A DNA stretch of 26,936 nucleotides from Larix sibirica (lineage: Eukaryota > Streptophyta > Pinopsida > Pinales > Pinaceae): contig NWUY0300000195.1 of the NCBI GenBank assembly GCA_004151065.3, positions 16,744 through 43,679 of the forward strand, read 5' to 3'. The notes under the pieces are model-generated. The model was given only the letters and a program-made list of their open reading frames with translations, had not been told where the DNA came from and made no database searches. The position numbers were made by a program, and so were the translations under genes. Positions 8,010-19,444 of this stretch are shown here, piece after piece (positions within the stretch are counted from its first letter, which is position 1; each line of letters begins with the position of its first letter).

Positions 8010-10915
8010 AGTGTTCAAGGCAAAAGCGAGCACCGCCCAAACTAAACCAATACCATAGAATGCCTTAACAAAGAGCAAATAATTTTTAAGCAGAGAAACA
8101 AGAGTTGGTTCAAGACCCACCCAAAGTTCAAATGGGGTGGCTGAATACTCCTCTCAATTCGACCCAACACCACTGGAAATTATGAGAGGAGACAAATTTC
8201 TAAATTCCACCCAGATCCAGTGTCGACTATCACCGTCCACCCGATTACCAGCTGAGGGAACTGGGTAATTGTGTTATTTCATACTTAGAAAATCCAAGAT
8301 CATTGTTGCAAAGAAATAAGAGAAGGCGACACAGAGAGACTATAAGGGCTAGACAAAATTCAATAGATTAACCAAGAGGTCATCACGAATACCTTTTGGA
8401 GTCTTGCTAGCTATGAACTAGAGGATCATACCAGGAGTTTTGGATGCCCTTTCTGTGCACCATGCCAACCAAGGGAAATAATTGTCCCATATCGCCTATG
8501 GGAATTGATGACAACCATTTTTAAAATAGAGGAGGAGTTAAGGTTTTAAATGTGGAGCTTGTGTGAAGGGATTACAACTCCCATCGATCTATAACAGTGG
8601 TACTTTGCCATGTGCGTGATGTGATTGTGATGCCACTTATTTATTAAGAGCTTGTACATTTTGATACATTAGGGGATGTGGGTTGTTGTTATGGCGCCAT
8701 TTTTTTAAAATTCCCTTCATGGTCTTAGAGGCATTGTTTTCCTTGACATCTTTTGCTTGGTTGTGGTGTAGAAGGACCTGATAAAATTGAATTCTTGCAA
8801 ATTGTCTTGCTTCTCTAGATCCAATGGGCCGTGACGATATCCTTAGGTGGCAATGAGTTCCAGGCTAGCTAGATTATTATGGTTGAGTCCCCTATTATAG
8901 TGAGGGAATGTATGTTGAGTGAGCGAACTTACAATAGGCCTTGGTATAGGGAAGCCACTTATGCTTGGTTGTTTATGTTTTTCCTAAACCCCATTCGTGG
9001 TACCCTTTTTATTTCCATAGGGATCGAGAATGATCCCCCCACACCAAACACCCCTAGATTTCCTTTTGAGGCACTATCAAAGAAGAGGAAGTGAGTTTTG
9101 TGAGACTGTTGCCAATTTTTAAATCCTTCATATAAAATTCTTAGTTGATAGTTATATTGGTCTGAGGATCTTTTTGGAATAGTAGAGGTTTGGATATCCT
9201 ACAGGTCCTTCATCCAATCCCTTTCCAATTGATTTAACAATAGAGCACTCTAATTTTTGGGCCTTCTACTTGCTAGAATTTCTTTCATCGGTCCTTGAGA
9301 TTTCAGGGTTGTTCTCCTTGGGGGGTCTCTTTGTCTTTGGAATGCAGCGACATTTTTGGCCAGCAACGCCTTCAAACTCAAGATTTAGGCATTGTGTTCC
9401 AAACTCTCTTAAGTATTGGTTTGTTTTTAAAACTTCCTCTATAATGTTTCCGAACGAATGCAAACATTTCCTTACAATTGATAGGCATTGTCCATTGGTC
9501 ACTAATCTCCTCAACAGATTCCCGCCAGACTTGGAGGGTATATTAGCATTCTATGAAGAGGCGATTCGTTGTTTCTTCAGTCGCTTGGAAAAGGGCACAC
9601 CAAGAGGGACCTTGTATGCCTCTCTTCTTGATATTTTCTATAGTTAATATTTTGTTGTGCGCTAGAATCCAATAGAACATGTTTACTTTAGGAAAGCCAT
9701 CTGCATGCCAAATTTGCTTCCAAATTCCAAATTTTTGGGGGAGGGGAAGGCATTTGAGCTCCTTGGCATAGACAACTTTAACCGTGTATCCCTTCCTACC
9801 TCATCCTTGAGATTCAGGGATATTATTGACTAGATCACAATTAGATAGCCCCTCATAGAGGCGTCCTAGGAGAGGGAAAAGATTGAGAGGAAAATCATAA
9901 GCTTTCCATCCCAACCAACATGTCTTCTCCCCATTCTAGTTGGAAATATCTGCTAAGCGCTTAACCCCTTGATTATCGAGCCAAGCATTTAGCGACTTGA
10001 GTTCACAATTGCTCTCTGGAGGCAGTTTCCCCATGATGTTGTCGGTCCATAAATTTATGGTTTTGATGTTACTTGGGATCCACATCAATTTGGATTGAAT
10101 CATCGATGCTGTTGATTTTAGAATCCCTCCATATTGGAGAACCTTTTTTATACGGCAAGGGATTGTCAACACATCGCTTCTTGGTCCCTATGAAATACTT
10201 TTTATGAAGATAAGCCTTCCACCATTCTCGCTTTCCTGTGATCAATCTCCCAAGGATCTTGACCCCAAGGGGTTTTTTCATGATAGAAGGGTCTCTAATC
10301 CTCAATCCTCCACGACTTTTGGGAGCCATTATTAAGCTCCATTTGACATATTTTTTGGATCTAGGAGCATTGAGCATTTGTAAATAGGCAAAGATGAGAG
10401 GAAAAATTTAATGAGAACTATGCCTCCAATTGGGTTGAGCCAATTTGCTCCCCATTTCTCAAAATTCCTTTTGATTTTTCTCAGAATATCACTCCAAATA
10501 TCTTAGGAGGTTGAGGAAAGGGAGATGGGCATTCCTACGTAGTTGAAATTGCTCTAGGAGGTTGTGTAAGGGAAACCCAATACTATAGCAATGTTATGGA
10601 GGGAAATTGTTCTAATATTCCATACATAAATTTTACTTTTCCTTTGGTTAATTACACCCCAAGAGGCTTCAAGAAATGTCTCCAGAACCCCTCTGATTCT
10701 GGAAGATATCACTATTGAATCTTCTCCCAACAGAAGCATATCATCGACAAATTGAGAATTATTTAATGCTTTAATTCATCTTGTTATAGTAATGCCTGGA
10801 AGATTTCCAGCTTCTCTCTTAAATTCCAATTTCTTGACACCGCCTAGCTTACCTCAAATGATAATATAAATATGTTAAAGACTGGGATTTGGTCAACTTA
10901 AGAAAGGCATCAAAG

Positions 10916-11599
10916 GAAAATGTGAAGCTGGAGAAACATATAGACTCTTTATCGATATAAATGAATTTATTGACGATCATGATGGACTCCATAGAGGTGG
11001 AGAAGAAAACCCCCTTTATCACATTGGTAATTGTTGCATAGGAGCCACAAGTAGCGAAGGAAAATGCCACCCTTTTGGAACAAAAGAAAAAAGAAATAGA
11101 GTGCTTAAACTAGGTGTTAAAAGGTATAAGCTAGAGGAGGAGATCGATTTTCTAAAGCTAAAATGAGAATGTTCAGCTGAGTATACAAAAATGATGCCTA
11201 AGCTAAGGTAGATTCCAAGGCATTGGTTGAGTAGCTAGATAAATCTTAAGAGAAGATTGGAGACATGAGAGTCAAAACCTTCGAGATATAAAGGGTAGAG
11301 ACACCTCCGCTTGTTATTGTGGAGCTAACACATGGGATTTAACCTCCTTGGACCTTGAGTAGGATATAAATGAATTATTGAAGAGCGATATTGAGTGGAA
11401 AAATTAAACATTCAAAGGTCGATGGTGAAGTAGAAGGGATAAAGGCATTATTGTAAAGAAAGAAAGAGGACTTAAAGAAGCAAGGCCAAAAGGTTGGAAG
11501 AGGCCCTACAATCCCTAGTAAATGCCAAATTCAAGTTGACCAATTCTCAATAAGATTTGTAGAAGTGGAGGTTAAGGTACAAAGAAGTACATGAGTGGG
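10916..11599 (+). repeat. Direct duplication B, first copy (684 bp)
   Basis: Recurs at 11601-12297. The offset is 685 up to 11115 and 698 after that, because the second copy carries 13 extra bases. I see about four substitutions. It ends at the base before the N at 11600. Confidence 0.95.
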
Positions 11600-11600
11600 N
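11600..11600. other. Single N: contig join
   Basis: In the second copy the corresponding base is C at 12298, followed by new sequence. The left contig therefore ends at 11599 and the right contig begins 684 aligned bases earlier. Confidence 0.9.
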
Positions 11601-12297
11601 GAAAATGTGAAGCTGGAGAAACATATAGACTCTTTATCGATATAAATGAATTTATTGACGATCATGATGGACTCCATAGAGGTGGAGAAGAAAACCCCCT
11701 TTATCACATTGGTAATTGTTGCATAGGAGCCAAAAGTAGCGAAGGAAAATGCCACCCTTTTGGAACAAAAGAAAAAAGAAATAGAGTGCTTAAACTAGGT
11801 GCAATAACTAGGTGTTAAAAGGTATAAGCTAGAGGAGGAGATCGATTTTCTAAAGCTACAATGAGAATGTTCAGCTGAGTATACAAAAATGATGCCTAAG
11901 CTAAGGTAGATTCCAAGGCATTGGTTGAGTAGCTAGATAAATCTTAAGAGAAGATTGGAGACATGAGAGTCAAAACCTTCGAGATATAAAGGGTAGAGAC
12001 ACCTCCGCTTGTTATTGTGGACCTAACACATGGGATTTAACCTCTTTGGACCTTGAGTAGGATATAAATGAATTATTGAAGAGCGATATTGAGTGGAAAA
12101 ATTAAACATTCAAAGGTCGATGGTGAAGTAGAAGGGATAAAGGCATTATTGTAAAGAAAGAAAGAGGACTTAAAGAAGCAAGGCCAAAAGGTTGGAAGAG
12201 GCCCTACAATCCCTAGTAAATGCCAAATTCAAGTTGACCAATTCTCAATAAGATTTGTAGAAGTGGAGGTTAAGGTACAAAGAAGTACATGAGTGGG
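11601..12297 (+). repeat. Direct duplication B, second copy (697 bp)
   Basis: Same sequence as 10916-11599 with a 13-base insertion at 11801-11813. It continues without interruption into 12298. The insertion is the difference between two versus one copy of the 9-mer AACTAGGTG separated by CAAT. Confidence 0.95.
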
Positions 12298-12530
12298 CGA
12301 AACTAAAGAAAAACCGATAATTTTTACAGGTGCTTTATGGAGCCACATCCGTAAAAGAATTCCCAATATAAGGGAACACTTGTGCTACTTATTTGAGTTT
12401 GATGCCCTATATGCTTAGGTTTGGAATATCTATATGAAGTCAAGGAATACTTTCATAACAAGGCTAAAATTTCCACCCTTGTGGTCAATGTAATTAAAAA
12501 GGTGCCCTCCTAAGAGTTGGTCACCATAGG

Positions 12531-13450
12531 GATCGAAGTGAGAACAATAGTATTGATGGATGCTACAACATGCTAGAAGAGAAGAGACAAACAACGTGGA
12601 TCATGGCAAATGGAAAAGCCACAAGGGCTTAGAGCACCACAAAGGAATTCATTGGTGACACGACATGATGAGGTGGTTTGTCTTGGCCATACCATCGGAT
12701 GAGAAGGGGGTTTTGTTGCTTGAGGAGGAATATGGGTAGTAACTAAAATTGGAAGAGGATAATGCCACAATAATCAAAGACCAAGGGGACCTCCTAATGC
12801 CAACACAAATCATGGGGCATATTCAACTTCTAGTAGCTATTATGACTATATTAAGTCACCTGCTCACGATATTGCCACTGGTTAATTTGAAAATTCGATA
12901 AATTTTAACAAGTCGTTTGGGATTTTGAAAAGTGGAAAAGCTCCTACAAAAGAAGCATGGAAATGGAGGAAGAAAGTGTATGACTATATCACCAAAGGGT
13001 CATAAATGGGATCACATCAACAAACTGCACCACATTAGAAGACAACAACTAATCCATGAACCCCACATAACATTCCTCTCTTAGATCAAATTCCACCTGG
13101 CTAGGTGCCCTCCCCACAATAGCCAAATACTTAGCATAAGTCATGAGCTAGGAAAATGGGACAACCTACGCAAAACAAAAGGGGGACAAACTTTAAATCA
13201 ACTAAGGGACAAAATAAATGGATAACAATTTTAATTATACTCTCTCCTCCCTAATATTGCATCATTATCCAAGAGGATTAACCCTCAAAACCTAACTAAT
13301 TTTTGGGTAGGTGAAATCACATGTGCCAAAGGGAAGCTCTAGTTTATAAAAGAAAGAGGTAGAAACAATGCCAAAGGATCGAGTGTTTGCAACAATATTG
13401 TTGCCGAGATTTTGAGAGGACCAAGGTTATAATACTGTAATAGTTTTTTA
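12531..13450 (+). pseudogene. Heavily degraded continuation, Gly/Pro/Asn-rich scraps
   Basis: Short protein-like scraps persist on the plus strand, such as RPRGPPNANTNHG with SSSYYDYIKSPAHDIATG near 12780-12885 and NKRGTNFKSTKGQNKW near 13170. Stops are frequent and frames change. I see no CCHC zinc knuckle, aspartic protease or polymerase motif. It may be the tail of the upstream remnant, but this is weakly supported. Confidence 0.2.
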
Positions 13451-15547
13451 CGGTTTCTCTGGGTGGGGTATCAATCACATTGGTGTTACCTTCCTCTTCT
13501 CCTCTTTTTGTTCTTTTCAATAAACCAAATTTGGGCTTAAAGGTTGTATAAAGGGTACTAAAGGGTTGAGGACAAAGGCTACCTACCTCCTTGGTATTTT
13601 TCTTTTTTAATTTTTATGAACTACGAAGCATATTGTTTGTAATTAGTGACGAGGCATTTTTCCCACTTGTGAATAGATAAAATCTTAAGCATGTTAATAT
13701 TCATCCTTACTAGTTTTTTTACTCATCTACTTGTTGAAATTAATTAATGGATCTATGTTTGTGTGCATGGCCATTTAATTTGTTCTCTCATGGGAGTTGA
13801 GGTTAAGGAAATAGTGTTTAGCGTCCTTTTAAGCTCACGTTTATGCGTTATGTCTTGATACATTAAAGGCAAATCTATGATCAAGGAACTCCTATGAAAG
13901 AATCCAAATATTTTTATGTCTCTAAAGTATTTTGTAGTTTATTCTCGGTCTTAAAAGAAAATGCAAATCAATCTCTTTTGACTTGTTGAAATAAACGTCG
14001 TCTATTTTCTCTGAGAAACTAGCACGTGCTTGAATAAAATATATTAAGAGTGACAAGAGGGTACACTCACTTTGTCCCAATAGTTGGATTGATGGTCTAG
14101 AGTGGCCTTGGAAATTTTCCTACACATTTTGCATTAACATTTGTCTGTCTAAGAGCAATAAAAACCTAGAAGACAACATAGAAAGTAGTGTTATTGTCAA
14201 GAACTCTATCCCACTACAATGACAAATAAATTTATTCCTTGTTGGAGAGGAAATAAGTTATTAGATGAGTTATGAGAAGTGTCCACCAAACCTCATATAT
14301 AGCACAAACAAGGCATTGCAATCTCAGAAACAAGGTCCTATTCCTTGGAAATTCCCAGTGAGCGTTGCTAACCTTCCAATCTAAGGAAGCACTTTGAGAA
14401 TAAGGTGGCTCCACATTCAAAATGGCCATTAGAGTTGGATTTGAGGACCATAATCACCTCTCCTAGCACAAAAATATGAATAGATACACTAGTACCAAAC
14501 CTACAAATCCTATGGTGAAGAAGACAACACTTTCCAAACTCATCTCCCAGTAGGAAACCCAATTTTATATTTTAAACTCCATTTCTATTTATGCTTTTGA
14601 TAGTATCCATAACACTAATTTTCATACCCCTATATTGTCACCCAAGTAGTTTTTAGGGGATACTACCTTCCATTTTCCACTATTGGATGAGCTATCCCAA
14701 AGGCCCATTACTTTTGACAACTTGGGAAGACTAGTTACACCTTTCCCCCACAAGTCACTATTCGCAAGGAGGGACATCTTGAACCCTATCCCTTTTAGCT
14801 TTATTTAGGCATTCATAAATGGGAATAGTTATGAGACCCTAGATAATAACTAATTATATATCACTTACAAAGGGGAAAATGAGGGGGATGGATGAAATGG
14901 CCACTGAAATGAAAAGTGGCTAGGAAAAATGATATGAAATGGATGAAAACACTCACTTAGTTCATTAGGGTACAAATTAACCTTCAAAATGACACACTTC
15001 TAAGGAAAAATGATGATGACACCAAAGTTAGGATAAGTAATGAGTAATAGATTTAAGTGTTATGAGTCACTATCCAATCCTAAAGTAACACCCCATGAAA
15101 TCATATCAACACATAAGCAAACATTCTATGTGTTAATGAGGGTAGGAGATATCACAACACTAGTGCATCTAGCACCATATTTTGTAGGCACATCCAAGGC
15201 ACATGAACCATTTGAGCATACACCACAAAATATCTGACCAATGATTTGAGGGGAAGCAACATATCTCATCTCAAGAAAAAATGTATGTGATATGATCACA
15301 AACCACAACTTATCATCATGTCACCCTTGCTAGATAAAGGGGTAACACTTTTCATAAAGAACTCTTTGTCATTTGGGTTTTCATCAAACAAACAATTTGC
15401 ACTAGATAATTATCATCTAGAGCTATTTATGAACCTTTCAATGCCACTGTGTGTGCATGGGTGACTATTGATATACAACTAGGTATTCCTATCAAAGTTT
15501 GTGGAATCGTAATAGTTCATGCACATACTATACATGGAAATGCTATG
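13451..15547. other. No recognisable gene
   Basis: I see no domain, LTR, RNA gene or tandem array in this stretch. A few 60-70 codon frames on either strand (for example 15040-15237) have no recognisable motif, and several overlap frames on the opposite strand. A 40-codon open piece near 15421-15545 (VCAWVTIDIQLGIPIKVCGI) looks protein-like but is cut by the N and unassigned. Confidence 0.5.
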
Positions 15548-15548
15548 T
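15548..15548. other. Single N without visible flanking duplication
   Basis: Unlike the other three Ns, I could not find the sequence to its right repeated to its left or the reverse. It may be a contig join with no overlap, with an unknown amount of missing sequence, or simply an ambiguous base. Confidence 0.7.
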
Positions 15549-17054
15549 NCAAAGTGAAAAGTTCTACTAACTATTTGGGAGGAACAAAAACATGATTAAA
15601 AGCTCCAAAATTCATAGAATTTGTTTTAGAGTTGGGAATCGGATAAGTAAAAAATGAAGACGGTCAAAACAATGGGAATAAGAGGGGAAGATGACTAAGT
15701 GCCATACACAATGTGACTATAACAAGTTTGGTATTTAATTTTTCATTTCACAAAAAGAGATAAGTCCACATCATCCTTTCACAATTGAATTGACCTTGGT
15801 GTGTACTTGAACATCGTTCCTCTCATCTTATGCAACTATTTGGATCTTCTACTTGATATGTTTTGGGTAGTATTGATATACTACATGGGATTACTACAAC
15901 TCTCAACTGACCCAACAAAAGGAGATGGGTTGGTCAATTTAAAACTCAACATAATTAAGTTGGCCTATATATTTTCAAAAACCAAGCATATGAAAGGGTT
16001 CCTATGTGTCTTTTACATATCTCCTATTGGATAGTTAAAAACAGTGGGAGGTGTCAATTTTCAAACCATCAACTTGGTCCATTTAGTCATTAAAATAGTG
16101 GGATAGTGTGACATTCCAAGGGTCATCCTTAACCATTCACATTTTTAATAACCACGTACTACTAAGGATTCATTAAATAGATCTAATTCATTGTGAGCTA
16201 CCCTTGGCCTAGTGTGATTGTTGTATGATGACATGCTGTAGTTGGCGAGGTAAAATGGTTCTCCATTTTTATGTACTATTTTCTTGTGACATGTTTCCCT
16301 GGATAAGACCTTGCGGCACTTTGTTATAGGTTGGACTAGTAGAATATATTACATATCGGAACTCAAACCCGAATTAGAATTGTAGAAAAGTCAAGGGACA
16401 ATCATTCAAATGCTAGTAATGCACATGCATAGGTAATGTATATTCAATCAAAGGATTTCCATATAAATAAAATATACTCTAATTACAAAGGGAAGGGGAG
16501 AACTTGGTAGAGATATATCTCTTTGGATATTGAATGAAGAATCTTTAGAAATAACCATTTGATATTACCAATTTACATGTAATCTTCAAACAATGTATAG
16601 GAAATACATGTTATTTAGTTAGGTGGATGTAACATTCTAACTTAAAACATAGTTCAAAAGGCTTTTTTGGGGTCAATGGTTTTATCTATTGTAAGAGGAA
16701 ACATTAGTGTGCCAAGTTTTAGAGCACACTATTATACTTATTTTATTATACTTATTTTGGTTGAATGCATAAACAAATTGTTTTTTTAAATAAAATACAT
16801 CTACTATTACTATTATTTTCGTAGAAACTTGGATTTTATTGGTGCTTCTACCACTTTATTAAGCACCAATGTGAAATATATTTATAGGCACATAAGTGCA
16901 TCAAACTCGGTAATAGGAAATACTTAAAAAAACTTAGAGCAAAAAAGAGCCCAAAAAAAACCGCACTTTGTTTTTGAATTTACATCTAAGTTTACAAAAT
17001 ATTTAATCCATTATTGTGCTTAAAATGAAGAGGAGACTTTTGAAAGAATTTTTC
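15549..17054. other. No recognisable gene
   Basis: The sequence is AT-rich with no identifiable domain. The only structure I note is a perfect two-unit 14-base tandem at 16731-16758 and A-rich runs around 16925-16970. The 77-codon plus frame at 15801-16034 has no recognisable motif. Confidence 0.5.
16731..16758. repeat. Two perfect 14-base tandem units
   Basis: The unit ATTATACTTATTTT occurs twice in direct succession (16731-16744 and 16745-16758). It is a short, AT-rich tandem with no evident function. Confidence 0.85.
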
Positions 17055-17151
17055 ACCAAGGAGAAGTTTGAAGTAGATAGATTATTTGAAGACCAAAATT
17101 CATACGAAGTCATTGTAGGATGTATACAAAATTGCAAAAGAGAAATTTTAG
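17016..17151 (+). other. Possible exon fragment ending at a splice-donor-like site
   Basis: A plus frame from ATG 17016 reads a polar, non-repetitive stretch (KEFFTKEKFEVDRLFEDQNS, then VIVGCIQNCKREILG) that ends at AG|GTATGT (17150-17155), an excellent plant donor consensus. After that point the frame becomes hydrophobic and AT-rich, as intron sequence would. No acceptor-linked downstream exon of the same gene is evident to me, and the family is not recognised. The fragment could be a captured or decayed exon, or chance. Most of it recurs at 20648-20744 because of the assembly duplication. Confidence 0.2.
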
Positions 17152-18424
17152 GTATGTACCTTTGTTTTCTACTTCTCAATGGTTGTTTCCCCATTTGTTT
17201 CACATTTCCCTATAATATTTATTTTTTTGCCATTCATATTAGAAATTCAAACACATTTTAACAAAATGGAAAAGTTTAGGATCATAATAAGAAATAAAAT
17301 GAAATAGAACTTACCTTTACTATTGCAAAACCTAGCTTTGTTGCTTCTTCCATTCTTTGTACTGGTTAAGGTTTTTCTCCCCTTTCCCCATGCTATTTGA
17401 TTTTTTGAGGCATAGGGATTTTGTTGACCTCAAAGATCATTTCGATGTAAACAACATGGTTAGTTCTTTGAGGCCCAATCACTATCTTGGAATTTTTTTT
17501 TTATCTCAAATTATGTATTGAGTCATATGTGAACCAGGTCTAAGTGGGTGCATCGCTACAGTAAGGCTCACATGGAGAATTCAGTACTCCACTCAATGAA
17601 GGCACAACAGTGCATGTTTACAGTATTGGAGAATCGAAAGATAGATCCCCCCCCAACACACCAAAAAGAGGCATTTATTATTAATCTCACTTTACTTTAT
17701 GTTTTCCACTTGCATACTTTATTTGAGAAGTAGTCAATCGAGTGGCAGTTAGACATATTTTTCACCCTACCTTATGAACAACTCTTCAATCGAAAGCATT
17801 GTTTTTTAATTTGTTTTATTAATCTTGTTTCTTTTTATTGTTGCAAACATATAACCGCTTGTAATGGACATTGTGTTTTGTTTGAAGGTTTATAAGGGAA
17901 TGTGTTTTTTTTTTTATATTTGGAAGGTTATCTATGTGGGTGTTATCAAATTGTCATTACTTAAGTTGTTTATGTAGGATACTTATGCCATCTCCTCACA
18001 TTTATTATGTCATAATTTCTCTTACCCTACTGTGATCTCATCCAATTTTGTAGCCCTCTATATTGACAATAAAATATATAGAATTGATCAATCCATGTGT
18101 TCTTGTAGGTATCTAATTTACGATTGTTTAATGATTCATTGATAATTAGTAATGTGTCGGTGTTTGTTCAGTTAATTTGTTAACTATAGGAACAACAAAT
18201 GGGTTTAAATGAGGTGTAGTGGTTAATGTTTTTCATGTAGAGAAAAAAAATGAAAAACTTGAAAAAATCAATCACAATCTAAGTGAAAAAAAATAAAAAA
18301 TCTTTTGGATGAAGATGTTGAAAACATGAGAAGGTGCATCAAAAGGTGATCAACATGATAAATTTTCCTTTGATATTGTTTTATATTAAAATTTATAACA
18401 ATATTATCTATCATATTCCAAACA

Positions 18425-19035
18425 TGCAAAATTGCAGTTTTTAAAGATTGCGATGGCCACACCAATGAGGATCCACAACACCCTCCTAAGAATAAATGAG
18501 TTATAGAGAAAATAGATGATGATGAATTGGTCCTCAATTAATTTGGAGTGGCACTGGAAGTTAATAAAAGTGGGGAACATTTCATAAAAACATGGAGGAA
18601 TTAGTGGAATGAATGTATAGATGTACTTTTCCCATATAGTACATTCATCAAATCATTTTTTTATGCATCCAAGAACTAGATTATCGTATCTCCACAATAT
18701 ATATTTGGAGCAATGTTTATCGAGACATGTGAGAATTGCAATAACAAAAACATACAATAATAGAAAATAAACATTGAGAAGGTATTCTTGCTAAATATGT
18801 TTTATACTTTTATATGTATATACTAGTCCAAAGCATTCCCAAATTAGGGAATATCCCTATTATATTTACCTTGAGGAATATTAATTGAATTCTATACTTT
18901 TAAAAAGTATGTTTCTAAGATGACTAAACATATTAAAGACAACATATGAGATGAGATGCAAAATGTGTTGGTAGGGATGTCCAAAAGAGTGTACAAGGAG
19001 GTTAGCAAAGAAATAAGAATAATTAAAGTGTAGGA
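18425..19035 (+). other. Protein-like scraps left of the LTR element
   Basis: After a CAG at 18436-18438 the plus strand reads FKDCDGHTNEDPQHPPKNK, a stop, VIEKIDDDELVLN, a stop, FGVALEVNKSGEHFIKTWRN. Near 18893-19035 it reads YTFKKYVSKMTKHIKDNI, a stop, DEMQNVLVGMSKRVYKEVSK. These look more like decayed coding sequence than random AT-rich DNA, but no family is recognised. An 89-codon minus frame across 18268-18537 is more likely a shadow. The scraps recur at 22018-22628. Confidence 0.15.
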
Positions 19036-19205
19036 AAAGACAACCTAACAATAACAAATAATAGATGTATGTAATCATTGTTTTTTTTTTGTATATGTGT
19101 GGTCATTGATTTTTTTTATATGAAATTATATTTTTTAATTGTTTTATTGTTGTATGAAATATGTTGAAAGGGAACTCATTCCAAACATAAGTCACAACAA
19201 ATAAG

Positions 19206-19430
19206 TGTTGGAAACCTAATCATTAGGGCTATGGTATATTGAATAATATTATTACTACTATCCCTATTTATCATGAGAAATAATAGGAAGAGACATAAGT
19301 GAATAGGAAGACTCATAATGGAGTATAGGAGACCTCTCGGAAGATGAAACCAGAGGTCATATCTCAATGTATTTATAAGTGATTCATATCAATGAGATTA
19401 TGCTTAACTTTATTTAGGCTCAAACTAATA
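19206..19430 (+). repeat. 5' LTR of short-LTR retrotransposon (first view)
   Basis: Starts TGTTGGAAACC, contains the palindrome CCTAATCATTAGG at its left end and a TATTTATAA box near 19369, and ends CTAATA one base before a primer-binding site. The same sequence occurs at 22799-23023 (duplication C), and a diverged version lies at 25731-25944. Its length of 225 bases is short for a plant copia or gypsy element. Confidence 0.75.
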
Positions 19431-19431
19431 G

Positions 19432-19444
19432 TGGTATCAGAGCC
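19432..19444 (+). promoter_or_regulatory. Primer-binding site, initiator-Met tRNA type
   Basis: TGGTATCAGAGCC lies one base after the LTR end. TGGTATCAGAGC is the well-known plant PBS complementary to the 3' end of initiator methionine tRNA, used to prime minus-strand DNA synthesis. Its position directly after a TGTT-starting repeat strongly supports the LTR call. Confidence 0.9.

Larger units (their letters stand above)
7359..10838 (-). mobile_element. 5'-truncated, decayed LINE retrotransposon (copy B)
   Basis: Equivalent to the LINE at 2658-6137: RT palm with FVDD at 10740-10751, RT C-terminal frames 10377-10069 and 10172-9936, zf-RVT-like region around 9381-9761, RNase H around 8686-9121 with the same stop in place of the catalytic Glu, then the small ORF and microsatellite. 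The same stops and frameshifts are shared. Copy B differs from copy A mainly at 9243-10152. It should be treated as the same insertion seen twice unless long reads show two. Confidence 0.75.
6269..10968 (+). repeat. Direct duplication A, second copy (4700 bp)
   Basis: This is the same sequence as 1568-6267, including the coiled-coil remnant, the whole LINE and the start of the downstream remnant. It continues seamlessly into 10969, so this copy carries the true right flank, whereas the first copy carries the true left flank. Confidence 0.95.
10839..12530 (+). pseudogene. Decayed coiled-coil ORF remnant downstream of the LINE
   Basis: The plus strand reads as a long, charged, heptad-like protein broken by stops: KASKENVKLEKHIDSL, MMDSIEVEKKTPF, VAKENATLLEQKKKEIECLN, LEEEIDFLK, ECSAEYTKMMPKLR, then from about 12180 SKAKRLEEALQSLVNAKFKL and RYKEVHEWAKLKKNR, and after about 12420 in another frame LEYLYEVKEYFHNKAK. 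It lies on the same strand as the remnant at 742-2528, with the LINE between them, so the two are probably halves of one old coding unit (inference). The interval includes a contig join at 11600, so 11601-12297 repeats 10916-11599 and should be read once. Without that join, the later copy with the extra 13 bases keeps the coiled-coil frame. The family is not recognised; a gag-like or structural role is a guess. Confidence 0.4.

Noticed and set aside
1568-10968. A genuine recent tandem segmental duplication carrying two LINEs
   Set aside because: The join is exactly one N and the same pattern recurs at two other Ns in the window. Flanks continue from one copy each, so an unmerged overlap is simpler.
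13451-17054. Bacterial-style operons, CRISPR, rRNA or host immune-receptor genes
   Set aside because: No repeat-spacer array, no conserved rRNA sequence, no NB-ARC, LRR or kinase motifs, and no long clean ORFs were seen here or elsewhere in the window.
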